Source: an uncultured Paracoccaceae bacterium
Lineage (GTDB): Bacteria > Pseudomonadota > Alphaproteobacteria > Rhodobacterales > Rhodobacteraceae
Assembly (NCBI GenBank): GCA_947496605.1
Contig: CANMDF010000008.1
Coordinates: 1 to 45,062 of the forward strand
Reading direction: 5' to 3'
DNA length: 45,062 nt
Numbering within the stretch: the first letter of the stretch is position 1; every line of letters begins with the position of its first letter. Position numbers and translations under genes: made by a program. Below are positions 8,258 through 15,880 of this stretch, in pieces. The notes beneath the pieces are model-generated. The model did not search any database. It saw only the letters and a list, made by a program, of their open reading frames with translations, and was not told the DNA's origin.

Positions 8258-8821
8258 ATGGTGGGCGGAATGATGGCTGTGCACTCAGTGCCGGATGCGT
8301 TTACAACGGGGGAATGTGACCACATTGTTGCGGCAATTGCCAACATCCCTACCGATGACGCGCTGCTTGTGGGCCGAAATCGGGATCATAGTCTGCGTCG
8401 TGCGGAACTCGTCTGGATGGACGATGTCGGAGACCTGAGCTGGGTGATGAACCGATTGATTAAGCTTGTCAGTCATTCCAACAAGCACCGGTTTGATTTC
8501 GATGTGCGCGAATTTGCAGAAAGCCCGCAGGTATCCAGCTATGATGCGGCCAAAGGTGGCTATTTTGCCTGGCATTCTGACATTGGTCATGGTCCTGCCG
8601 CTGGCAAAAGAAAGCTCACACTTGTGCTACAATTGAGCAATCCGGACACCTACGATGGGGGTGACTTGGAAATCAGGCCAAGCGCCCACATCCAAATGGC
8701 CAATCGGGCGCAAGGATCAGTAAGTGTGTTTCCAAGCTTTGCGCTGCATCAAGTAACGCCGATGAAGCGAGGCATTCGGCGTTCACTGACCGTCTGGGCG
8801 CACGGCCCCGCGTTTCGCTGA
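8258..8821 (+). CDS. 2OG-Fe(II) oxygenase, prolyl-hydroxylase type
   Basis: A 187-residue iron/2-oxoglutarate dioxygenase. Iron ligands are H106 and D108 in WHSDIG and H164 in ALHQVTP; R174 in GIRRSL should bind 2-oxoglutarate. GGDLEI is the typical strand before the distal His. The size suits small PKHD/P4H-like hydroxylases. The substrate may be a protein, peptide or small molecule. Start codons at 8258, 8270 and 8273 are all possible; GGGCGGA at 8264-8270 would favour 8273. It follows the BLUF gene, perhaps in one transcript. Confidence 0.85.
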   Translation: MVGGMMAVHSVPDAFTTGECDHIVAAIANIPTDDALLVGRNRDHSLRRAELVWMDDVGDLSWVMNRLIKLVSHSNKHRFDFDVREFAESPQVSSYDAAKGGYFAWHSDIGHGPAAGKRKLTLVLQLSNPDTYDGGDLEIRPSAHIQMANRAQGSVSVFPSFALHQVTPMKRGIRRSLTVWAHGPAFR

Positions 8822-9157
8822 AGGCAGCGAGAAAAGGCCAAAACGATAGACCCATCGACGGTGTTTGAAAAATGGTCAGGCTCACTAGCATTGTAAGTTA
8901 GGCGTTAAGCGACTACGTAGGTTATACGAAGTTGTACTCTTCTTCGGCAAAGGTGCATCGCCTGCCAGAGCCAGTTGCAATTATCTATCATTAAAATTCG
9001 ATTGTCGCGTTCCTTAGCTGGAAGCTGATGCTTGGGAAAGTTGCCGATATTGTCGTGCACGACCATGCGTCATGTTCTTCCGTCTTGGCGGCCGGACTGA
9101 CCAGCGATCTGCGACCGGGCATAGATTGCGTGTTGTCGATCAAACGATCTCGAAACG
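8822..9157. other. Intergenic gap, no gene seen
   Basis: No coding region or repeat copy is supported in this stretch. A 66-codon frame starting at 9028 runs into the next gene's start region but has no ribosome binding site or family resemblance. Confidence 0.4.
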
Positions 9158-9183
9158 GCGCTGACAAAATGTTTTGTCAGCGC
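9158..9183. promoter_or_regulatory. 26-bp inverted repeat upstream of membrane protein gene
   Basis: GCGCTGACAAAA-TG-TTTTGTCAGCGC is a perfect 12-bp inverted repeat with a 2-base centre. It lies 42 bases before the next start codon. There is no T-tract after it on the + strand, so a dimeric repressor operator fits better than a terminator. The TGACA...TGTCA form suits several regulator families, so no regulator is named. Confidence 0.5.
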
Positions 9184-9224
9184 AAAATCAGCGTGGCGGC
9201 GCTTTCTCCGTCAAAGGATCAAAA

Positions 9225-9578
9225 ATGACTTTTCCTGAATGGACGAAACCCGGCATCTACGGTGCTTTGGGTGGCGCGATTGCGGTTTCTATCTTAGGCT
9301 TCTCATGGGGCGGCTGGACAACAAGCGGCAATGCCCAAACCATGGCACAGGACTTGGCTGCTGAAGAGGTGACTTTGGCGATGGTGCCGGTCTGCCTCAA
9401 TATGTCAGCGGCTGATCCGGAACGCACAGAGAAACTCGCAACTCTTCAGGGTCTCTCTAGTTTTGGCCGCCGCAACGCAATGATGGAAACGGGCTGGGCC
9501 ACGCGCCCCGGTACAAATACGCCAGATCGTGACCTAGCGGCTGCTTGCCTCGCGGGGCTTGAGTTGGATGGATCATAA
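9225..9578 (+). CDS. Small single-pass membrane protein
   Basis: 117 residues; ATG 9225 is preceded by AAAGGA at 6-base spacing. One membrane segment near residues 9-31 (GIYGALGGAIAVSILGFSWGG) is followed by a soluble periplasm-facing part with two cysteines (VPVCLNMS and AAACLAGL), perhaps a disulfide pair. I do not recognise a named family, but the pattern resembles conserved short proteins of Rhodobacteraceae. Its stop lies just upstream of the next gene's frame, so the two are probably co-transcribed. Function unknown. Confidence 0.7.
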   Translation: MTFPEWTKPGIYGALGGAIAVSILGFSWGGWTTSGNAQTMAQDLAAEEVTLAMVPVCLNMSAADPERTEKLATLQGLSSFGRRNAMMETGWATRPGTNTPDRDLAAACLAGLELDGS

Positions 9579-9624
9579 TTCAAAAGTAACGCCGCAATCG
9601 TCAGAAATAGTTTGCGGGACATCA

Positions 9625-10386
9625 ATGCTGGCGGACGCTCGGCTACTTTGGGTCGTTTTCATGGGCCCAATCATTTCTCTGCTATTTTTTGCAATGCCCG
9701 CCATGGCCCAAACCATGCCAGAAAACGCCAGCGCAAAGAGCTATGGCGACGGTTGGGAATGCAATGTCGGGTATCGGCTCACGGGAGAGACCTGTGCAGC
9801 TATTGTGGTTCCGGACAATGCCTATGAGAAGAACCGCGCTTATGGTTCCGGATGGGAATGTCATCACGGTTTTCGTAAAGTCGACGAGGTGGCCTGCGTT
9901 GCAGTGATTATTCCCGATGGAGGGTTTCTAGACCCCTCTGGCGAACGCTGGCGCTGTCTGCGCGGCTTTCTCAAAGTCGACGATGCTTGCCAAGAGGTCG
10001 TCGTGCCTGAAAATGCTTATCTTGCGGATAGGTCCGCGTGGGAATGTGGACGCGGGTTTGAAAAGACGGACGACAGTTGCACCGCAATCGCGGTTCCGAT
10101 CAACGGATATCTGAACGGGTCTCGTTACGGTCAACCCTGGTCTTGCGAACGTGGGTATTTCGAACAGGACGATTTGTGCCAGGCCGTCGCAATTCCCGAA
10201 TTCGCGTATTTCGACGATGCATCGTACGGCGAGGGCTGGAAATGCCAGAGGGGATATGAGGCTTCTGGTGAAGGCTGTGAAGTAATCAACGTTCCAGCAA
10301 ACGCCCATCTCGACCGGTCGGGAAACCGTTGGGAATGCAACCGGAACTTCCAGAAATCCAAGGGGCTGTGCGTCCTCAATAATTGA
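9625..10386 (+). CDS. Secreted protein with seven Cys-rich tandem repeats
   Basis: About 253 residues. From ATG 9625 there is a 29-residue signal peptide (hydrophobic ISLLFFAMPAMA then Q). An ATG at 9568 would overlap the previous gene but lengthen the signal. The mature part is six full repeats and one partial repeat of about 31 residues. Each has W-x-C, then G-F/Y, then a second Cys followed by V/I-x-V/I-P (for example GWECNVGYR...CAAIVVP). The two cysteines per repeat probably form a disulfide, giving a rod-like periplasmic or extracellular protein. I know no characterised function. The following gene starts about 70 bases on. Confidence 0.75.
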   Translation: MLADARLLWVVFMGPIISLLFFAMPAMAQTMPENASAKSYGDGWECNVGYRLTGETCAAIVVPDNAYEKNRAYGSGWECHHGFRKVDEVACVAVIIPDGGFLDPSGERWRCLRGFLKVDDACQEVVVPENAYLADRSAWECGRGFEKTDDSCTAIAVPINGYLNGSRYGQPWSCERGYFEQDDLCQAVAIPEFAYFDDASYGEGWKCQRGYEASGEGCEVINVPANAHLDRSGNRWECNRNFQKSKGLCVLNN

Positions 10387-10456
10387 GTGCATCGCATCAC
10401 GACGTCCGCCTCAACACCGCGTCGAACGACAGTCTCAGCATCAAAAGGAAGACAAG

Positions 10457-11647
10457 ATGAAAACCGAAATCCAGACGGTAGATACCGTTCGCCGCCCCGT
10501 CAGGGGCGCTCAGGCGCCCCCCATGATACGTGACACACAGGCACAATCACCTTCGCTCACCCAAATCCCCACAGCAGTTATCTATTGCGAGGGGAACTTT
10601 GCCAAAATTGACGGCAAGACGGCCAACGGCCTCGTGCGTCATTCAGAGGCCTACAGGATCATCTCGGTCATCGACAGCGCTCGCGGTGGCCAGAACAGCG
10701 GGCAGGTTCTTGATGACGTGATCAACGACATACCAATTCTCGAAAGTCTGGATGCAGTTGTCGCCCATGCAACTTCTTTGCCTGATACCTTCATCTATGG
10801 GATGGCCCCCTCAACGGGGCGGCTTTCGCCCACTGATCGTGGGGTCGTGCTGGACGCGATCGCGCGCGGCATGAACATCGTCAGTGGTCTGCATGAGTAC
10901 CTCAGCGATGATACCGAAATTTCGCAAGCGGCATCGGAACAGCAGGTTACCATCCGCGATATCCGTAAACCCAAGCTGAGCAAAGACATGCGATTATTCG
11001 ATGGCAGCGTCGCAAGTGTTCATGCACTGCGCATCGCCGTTCTGGGGACCGACTGCGCCATAGGTAAACGGACCCCTGCGACGGTCTTGGCCAGCGCATT
11101 AAATGCAAAAGGGATCAAGACTGTGCTGGTGGGTACAGGCCAAACGGGCCTGATGCAGGGGGCAAAATATGGCGTCGCGATGGATGCCGTACCGCCCCAA
11201 TTCTGTTGTGGTGAACTGGAGGGCGCAATCGTTGCGGTTTCAGATACCGAGCAACCGGATGTCATTTTGATCGAGGGCCAAGGTGCGCTCAGCCATCCGG
11301 CGTTCTGCACATCGGCCTTTATCCTGCGCGGCAGCCAACCCGACGCGGTTATCCTTCAGCACGCCCCAAAACGCGCCCATCGCTGCGATTTTCCCAACAT
11401 GCCAATGCCCACACCAGCAAGCGAGGTTGCTTTGATTGAGGCCTTTGCCGATACCAAGGTCATCGGCCTCACGCTCAATCACGAGGGCATGTCCGATGCT
11501 GAGGTCACAAATGCGATCTCTGTGCAAACAGACAAACTCGGTTTGCCTGTAACCGACGCCCTCAGTCGACCAGCGGCCCACTTGCTGGCGATGGTTGTCG
11601 CAGCCTATCCCGGCCTGCAGCAAGGAACACCCAAGGTCGCGGTTTGA
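10457..11647 (+). CDS. DUF1611-family P-loop protein (DgcN-like)
   Basis: 396 residues; start 10457 follows AAAAGGAAG. Residues about 38-170 form the N-terminal Rossmann-like DUF1611 domain (starting PTAVIYCEGNF). The C-terminal P-loop domain has GTDCAIGKRT at 197-206 and a later IEGQGALSHPAF. DgcN, a member of this family, acts as an N-acyltransferase in D-glutamate use with an N-acetyl-D-Glu racemase. Here the downstream partner, coupled by a TTGA overlap, is instead a PLP-type racemase, so the substrate may differ. The first 36 residues are an extension not shared with the domain, and their DNA forms alternative hairpins. Acyl transfer to a D-amino acid is inference. Confidence 0.75.
   Translation: MKTEIQTVDTVRRPVRGAQAPPMIRDTQAQSPSLTQIPTAVIYCEGNFAKIDGKTANGLVRHSEAYRIISVIDSARGGQNSGQVLDDVINDIPILESLDAVVAHATSLPDTFIYGMAPSTGRLSPTDRGVVLDAIARGMNIVSGLHEYLSDDTEISQAASEQQVTIRDIRKPKLSKDMRLFDGSVASVHALRIAVLGTDCAIGKRTPATVLASALNAKGIKTVLVGTGQTGLMQGAKYGVAMDAVPPQFCCGELEGAIVAVSDTEQPDVILIEGQGALSHPAFCTSAFILRGSQPDAVILQHAPKRAHRCDFPNMPMPTPASEVALIEAFADTKVIGLTLNHEGMSDAEVTNAISVQTDKLGLPVTDALSRPAAHLLAMVVAAYPGLQQGTPKVAV
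10493..10520 (+). promoter_or_regulatory. Mutually exclusive hairpins in 5' coding region
   Basis: The arm GGGGCGC (10503-10509) can pair with CGCCCC upstream (10493-10498, loop GTCA) or with GCGCCCC downstream (10514-10520, loop TCAG). The two stems exclude each other. They lie in codons 13-22 of the DUF1611 gene, in a segment outside the conserved domain. This resembles an attenuation switch, but it may simply be GC-rich coding sequence. Confidence 0.35.
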
Positions 11648-12765
11648 GGTGCCCACGCATAGAAGTTGATCTGCGCAAGATACGCCACAACACGCAGACG
11701 ATAGCTAAACGGTTGAAGAGACGTGGCATCCGTGTGACGGCAGTGACCAAAGCCGTGTGTGGGCATCCGGCCATCGCCCGCGCCATGCGCGACGGCGGCG
11801 CTGCGGGCCTGGCTGAAGCGCGTTTGAGCAATGTGAAGCGGTTACGACAGGCTGGTGTGACTTGTCCGATCACGTTGATCCGCACACCAATGCTGAGTCA
11901 GGTCGATGACGTCGTGCAAGCCTGTGAGGCAAGCTACAACACAGAGTTATCTGTGATTGCAGCGTTGGCCGCTGCTGCACGTCGGCAAAACAAGGTTCAC
12001 GGCATCATCTTGATGGCTGAAATGGGTGATCAACGTGAAGGGATCATGCCACACGACCTTGGCGACGTGGCACGGGGTGTTGTTGATATGCCCGGTGTGG
12101 CACTGAAAGGCATTGGGGCCAACTTCGCATGTCTCAACGGGATCGCCCCGACGGTTTCAAAGATGCGGGCATTGTCTGCGCTTGCGAATGATGTCGAAGG
12201 GCAGTGTGGCCCATTCGTTGAGACCGTATCTGGCGGCAATTCTGCAAACCTGCCTTGGGCGACTGGGGGGAATGCCACCGGCCGGGTCAACGATCTGCGC
12301 ATTGGTGAAGCCATACTACTTGGTGTCGACCCAGTCACAGGGGATCAGATTGGTGGCATGTATCGGGACGCCTTTACACTTGTCGCCGAAGTGATCGAGA
12401 CGGATGCCAAGTCTGTGGACCCGCTTGTGGGCAACTTCGATCACACCTTGGCAAGAATTCGACTTGTTCCTGACATTTCAGAAATCACGCGGATCATTCT
12501 TGCCATCGGGCATCAGGATACGGACGCAGCAGGGCTTCTAATGCCTGCCGGCACCACACTTATCGGCGCAACAAGCGATCATCTTGTCATTGGCACATGT
12601 GATGCAACGCTCTGCGTTGGATCGGAAATGCGGTTTCAGATGCGTTATGGCGCTTTGATGCGCGCCATGGCCGCCTCGGACATTCAGATAAATCTGCGCA
12701 ATGACAGACCCACGACAAACGCACACAACGTCCATGGCCCAAGCAAACACCTGGCATTAGTTTGA
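11644..12765 (+). CDS. PLP-dependent alanine/ornithine racemase family enzyme
   Basis: 373 residues. The TTG start at 11644 overlaps the TGA of the DUF1611 gene. It is chosen because the family N-terminus (PRIEVDLRKIRHNT) begins at once. K36 in VTKAVCGHP should bind PLP. Conserved fold-III barrel features follow: LAEARLSNVKRLRQAG, LMAEMGDQREG and an SGGNSANLPW loop. RIGEAILLG is typical of ornithine-racemase-like proteins such as Orr and YhfX. It probably racemises or epimerises an amino acid. Tight coupling with the DUF1611 protein points to a joint D-amino-acid pathway. The substrate is not determined by sequence. Confidence 0.8.
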   Translation: MRCPRIEVDLRKIRHNTQTIAKRLKRRGIRVTAVTKAVCGHPAIARAMRDGGAAGLAEARLSNVKRLRQAGVTCPITLIRTPMLSQVDDVVQACEASYNTELSVIAALAAAARRQNKVHGIILMAEMGDQREGIMPHDLGDVARGVVDMPGVALKGIGANFACLNGIAPTVSKMRALSALANDVEGQCGPFVETVSGGNSANLPWATGGNATGRVNDLRIGEAILLGVDPVTGDQIGGMYRDAFTLVAEVIETDAKSVDPLVGNFDHTLARIRLVPDISEITRIILAIGHQDTDAAGLLMPAGTTLIGATSDHLVIGTCDATLCVGSEMRFQMRYGALMRAMAASDIQINLRNDRPTTNAHNVHGPSKHLALV

Positions 12766-12778
12766 ACAGTCCTGTTCA
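12763..12778 (+). other. Short inverted repeat over the racemase stop codon
   Basis: TGAACAG-TC-CTGTTCA is a perfect 7-bp inverted repeat beginning at the stop codon of the racemase gene. It lacks a T-tract. It could slow 3' decay or bind a regulator. Little more can be said. Confidence 0.3.
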
Positions 12779-12814
12779 GACACGCATGGATGAAATCAAG
12801 AAGGAGAATGCCAC

Positions 12815-13006
12815 TTGGCAAAGCTGACAAAAACAAGCGTATTCAAAGCGCAAGGCTCCAAGGCGGAAACACCATTGGACAAGACGACCCGTGTCGTTCG
12901 GAAAATGGTCGAAGAAGAGGCCGAGCAGCGACAAACCAAGATGAACCGTCTCCGGAACGCGCGCCTTGAGCGAGAAGCCAACACTCCGACAAAGCCGTCG
13001 CGCTAG
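12815..13006 (+). CDS. Small charged hypothetical protein, 63 aa
   Basis: The TTG start at 12815 is set by a strong AAGGAG at 12801-12806, 8 bases upstream. The product is rich in Lys, Arg and Glu and predicted to be helical in the middle (VRKMVEEEAEQRQTKMNRLRNARLERE), with no membrane segment. I do not know a function. It resembles short conserved proteins of Rhodobacteraceae and could bind nucleic acid or form a coiled coil. It follows the racemase by 49 bases and may be in the same transcript. Confidence 0.65.
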   Translation: MAKLTKTSVFKAQGSKAETPLDKTTRVVRKMVEEEAEQRQTKMNRLRNARLEREANTPTKPSR

Positions 13007-13072
13007 GGCATAGGTTAGCTTCAACCAAGGCGGTTGCAGCAGAGCAATCGGACATAATTGAAGGAATTACGC

Positions 13073-13354
13073 ATGACGCACGCAGACGAGAGTACAACAA
13101 AAGTGCACTATATCTGTCAGACATATGTGGAACAGAAGCCCGGCCGCGACGGGCAAGCGAGCCTGAAGATTGGAAAACAGTTTCAATATTCAACGGCAGC
13201 GGAAGCTCAGAATAGAGCGGAACGGGAAGCCCAGTCCGAGGATTGTGCCGGTGCGGATGCTTACATGATCAGTGAAGACCCAGACAGTGGCGAAGTCGGA
13301 TCACCGAGTTTCCTCGTCAGGCTTGGAAACGTCCCGGAAACTGATGACTTTTAG
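13073..13354 (+). CDS. Small hypothetical protein, 93 aa
   Basis: ATG 13073 follows GAAGGA (13060-13065) at 7-base spacing. The sequence begins MTHADESTTKVHYICQTYVEQK and contains a lysine/glutamine-rich strand (LKIGKQFQYSTAAEAQNRAERE), then a short acidic C-terminal part. It is soluble, with two cysteines and no recognised domain. The KVHYICQTYVEQ...YSTAAEAQNRAER pattern looks like a small alpha/beta protein of unknown role found in alphaproteobacteria. It lies 66 bases after the previous small gene on the same strand. Confidence 0.65.
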   Translation: MTHADESTTKVHYICQTYVEQKPGRDGQASLKIGKQFQYSTAAEAQNRAEREAQSEDCAGADAYMISEDPDSGEVGSPSFLVRLGNVPETDDF

Positions 13355-13454
13355 TACTACGCTTCTGGTAAAAGATCGTGCACGCCGTATCCTACGACCG
13401 TGAGCCAAGTTCGATTGCAGTACAGACCTCAGCTACAGTACAGATCGAGCTTGC

Positions 13455-13620
13455 GCGGCGAATGACGGCAATGCGGGCTGCAACCGCAGCATTTAATGAC
13501 CACGCCGAAGGTCCGCTACGGGCCGTGTCTGCTGGCGGCGGTGAATCTGTCCGGTAAACATGCTGCGATCGAGCTAATGGCGGCTCCGAGCCCAAAAAGA
13601 CCGATGCTGCGGCGCTCACC
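13455..13620. repeat. Dispersed intergenic repeat, copy D
   Basis: The gap from 13355 to 13768 carries no gene I support. The left core reads GCGGCGAATGACGGCAATGC then GGGCTGCAACCGCAGC. The right core reads GAGCTAATGGCGGCTCCGAG, then CCCAAAAAGACCGATGCTGC. Both match copies A-C in order and orientation. Confidence 0.65.
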
Positions 13621-13768
13621 AACGTCCGCTTTTCTAGGTGCGGCCCCAAAAGTGACAGGTTCAAAGCTGTTTGTGGCGTACAGGTATTGGCAAGACGCTT
13701 GTGTCAGGCGTACAGGACTTTCGGCCATCAACTCCGCTAGATTTTCCGTTCGAAGAACAACGCCTACA

Positions 13769-14950
13769 TTACCCGGTTAGGAACTCCGCGAGCGTGCGGT
13801 TGTAGCTCTCCCAGCATGGGCTACCGTGCAAGGGCACGTGATTGGCCGTCTCCAGAACCACCAGTTCGGCCCCTGGAATGCCCGCCGCCAGCTTTTGTGC
13901 CTGCGACAGGGGGTGCACGGAATCGTCGCGCGCATGCAGTATCAACACCGGGCAGCGCACTTGGTCTAGCAGATGCGCGACTGTCGCATTGTTGACCGCG
14001 TCGCGGGAGCGCAGCATCATCTCGGGTGGGCAAGCAGCCTGCGTCATGTTCTGGACTTCGCGCCTTTCCTCTAGTGGACCTTCGGGAAAGTAGGCAGTCG
14101 CAAAGCCACTCGCGAAGGCGCTTTCGGGCCGCGCCCAACCCTCGGCGATCATAGCTCTCAATGCGTCTGGAGAGGCATCCGCGCTGCGCCGCGACCGCCC
14201 CTCGACATATCCTCCCACGATCGCCAGCCGCTCAAGCCGCTCGGGGTAGAGCGCCGCGAAGGTCAGCGCAGGAATACATCCGCCCGAATAGGATACCGCG
14301 GCGAAGCGGTCAAAGCCTGCCGCATCGACGACAGCCGCTGCGTCGCGCGCCTCGATCTCAAAGTCCAGGTCGCGCAGGACCCGTTCCGACTGGCCGCTAC
14401 CGACGTTGTCAAAGCGCAGGTATCGAGTGTGGAGCGCCATCGACGATATCCAAGAGCGATGAAGCCCGTAGGCCCATTCGAGTTCCAGATCGTGGAGTGA
14501 CGGGGGGCCGAACCGCAGCGCGGGCGAGCCCTCGCCGCTGACGGCATATGCGATTGCACTGCCATCCTCGCTTGAGCAATAGCGGATCCGCTGGGCCGCT
14601 GCGCCGGTCGCCGAAGAAGGGGCCGCAGCCGGGGCGATCGCGTCACCCTCCACCTCTGCCACCAGCATCAGCCCCCGCCGTGCAACGGTTCGGATGATCG
14701 CCTGTGCCTTGCCGGTGTCTCCGACCGCCTTTCGCGCCCCCGCGATGCAAGCAGAGATCGCTGACTCCGACACCACCCGACCGTCCCAGACCTCCTCTAC
14801 CATCCGATCTCGCGTCACAAGGTCCCCGGCATTGCGCACCAATAAATGGATAAGGTCGAACACTTTGGGTTCTACGGCGACCGGGCTGCCGCCCCGCGTG
14901 AGCGTCAGGCGGGCATCGTCCAGCGTACAATCGGCGAAATGGTGTTCCAT
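13769..14950 (-). CDS. Winged-helix regulator fused to alpha/beta hydrolase
   Basis: From ATG 14950 the product is 393 residues; a TTG at 14998 would add 16. Residues 1-100 are an OmpR/CadC-type winged helix (EPKVFDLIHLLVRNAG, then EVWDGRVVSESAISACIAGARKAVGD). From about 130 on there is an alpha/beta hydrolase fold with RFDNVGSGQS, ILHARDDSVHP (acid) and TANHVPLHG (His). The nucleophile elbow reads AVSYSGG, with Ser where a first Gly is usual. There is no receiver domain, so it probably responds to a ligand bound or cleaved in the hydrolase domain. The GC content looks higher than in neighbouring genes, which hints at acquisition. Confidence 0.85.
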   Translation of the reverse strand: MEHHFADCTLDDARLTLTRGGSPVAVEPKVFDLIHLLVRNAGDLVTRDRMVEEVWDGRVVSESAISACIAGARKAVGDTGKAQAIIRTVARRGLMLVAEVEGDAIAPAAAPSSATGAAAQRIRYCSSEDGSAIAYAVSGEGSPALRFGPPSLHDLELEWAYGLHRSWISSMALHTRYLRFDNVGSGQSERVLRDLDFEIEARDAAAVVDAAGFDRFAAVSYSGGCIPALTFAALYPERLERLAIVGGYVEGRSRRSADASPDALRAMIAEGWARPESAFASGFATAYFPEGPLEERREVQNMTQAACPPEMMLRSRDAVNNATVAHLLDQVRCPVLILHARDDSVHPLSQAQKLAAGIPGAELVVLETANHVPLHGSPCWESYNRTLAEFLTG

Positions 14951-14989
14951 GTGTCCACACCTAAAACGTTTTTTGTGAGCCTCGCCAGC

Positions 14990-15030
14990 AAAATCCAAAG
15001 ACCCTCAGGGTTTCCAAAGAAAATCCAAAG
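14990..15030. promoter_or_regulatory. CCAAAG direct repeats upstream of the fusion regulator
   Basis: AAAATCCAAAG occurs at 14990-15000 and again at 15020-15030, with TTTCCAAAG at 15011-15019 between them and GGTTCCAAG after. The 30-base period is about three helical turns. The site lies between the divergent fusion gene and the 57-residue ORF, where its operator would be expected. Binding is inferred. Confidence 0.4.
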
Positions 15031-15105
15031 GGGTTCCAAGCCTTTCCCTTAAGCATGGGCGTGCAGGACCGGGCACCTTTGGGTCATTAGCCAAGGAGAC
15101 ACCCC

Positions 15106-15279
15106 ATGATGACCCCGTTTCACACCGACCTCATGAAATACAGCACCCCAGTCGCTTCAACCACGCATGAGCGTCATGCAATGCGCATTCGGCGCCAAGT
15201 CCGCCGCGTGGTGTTCTCCGCCTTCATAAAAAGGGTCTTTTCGCATGTCTCGCGCTTCCCGGTGGCGGCGAAGCGGTAG
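15106..15279 (+). CDS. Small basic protein, 57 aa
   Basis: An ORF of 57 codons. AAGGAG at 15093-15098 is 7 bases before ATG 15106, so the initiation signal is good. The product begins MMTPFHTDLMKYSTP and ends with a strongly basic helix-like part (RIRRQVRRVVFSAFIKRVF). It has no cysteines and no signal peptide. I do not recognise it. It is divergent from the winged-helix/hydrolase gene, which suggests it is that regulator's target. The basic amphipathic C-terminus could bind membranes or nucleic acid. Confidence 0.5.
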   Translation: MMTPFHTDLMKYSTPVASTTHERHAMRIRRQVRRVVFSAFIKRVFSHVSRFPVAAKR

Positions 15280-15880
15280 CGTGTCAACGCGCAATCCTGA
15301 TACCAACACGCCTGCCAATTCGACCTGTATCTTCGCGGCAGCAAGCAAATGCTGTTTGCCTTTCAGCTGAAATGCTTGGCGGTGGGTTGTTGTCGTGCAA
15401 GGGCGGCCTAGTGTGCATCGTCGGATCGTGCAAACTGTCGGGCTTTCTGCGAAGGCTGTGAACAACCGTTCTTGGCACGGCCGAACTCCAAAACGGACCT
15501 TGGCGCATACGTGGCGAACTAGCGCTTTGTCCGCGTTGTGTGAGTTCGTCCCGTATCCGATTTTGCACTTGCGGCGAATGTCGGCAAGCCTACCTTGGAT
15601 TCTGCACCTTCCCTGACGCTGCATTATTTCGCAAATGCTGCGATCACCCCTTCGCAATGCGATTCAAGTCGCGGAAGCGATTATTGTCACACGGTTTCTC
15701 AAACCTCTTCCAAACTGAATTTTCGCTTCATCATCCTAAGATACTTTCTAAAAGCCTGCATGATTGAGCGAACAGCCTTGGAAAAAAATCGTTCGTGCGG
15801 CGCAAGCAAAACTAAGGGTTTCTTTGGAGGGATGGACTGAGTGTTCTGACTTAGAACTTGCGATTGAGCTTTAGGCGGTG
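15280..15880. other. 600-base gap with repeat copy E
   Basis: No gene is supported. A degenerate repeat copy lies at about 15480-15650: CCAAAACGGACCTTGGCGCA, GCGCTTTGTCCGC, then TTGCGGCGAATGTCGGCAAG. Long minus-strand frames through it have no start signal and consist of repeat sequence. Confidence 0.5.

Noticed and set aside
15157..15657. 166-codon minus-strand frame
   Set aside because: It overlaps the better-supported 57-residue gene and repeat copy E; no start signal or domain.
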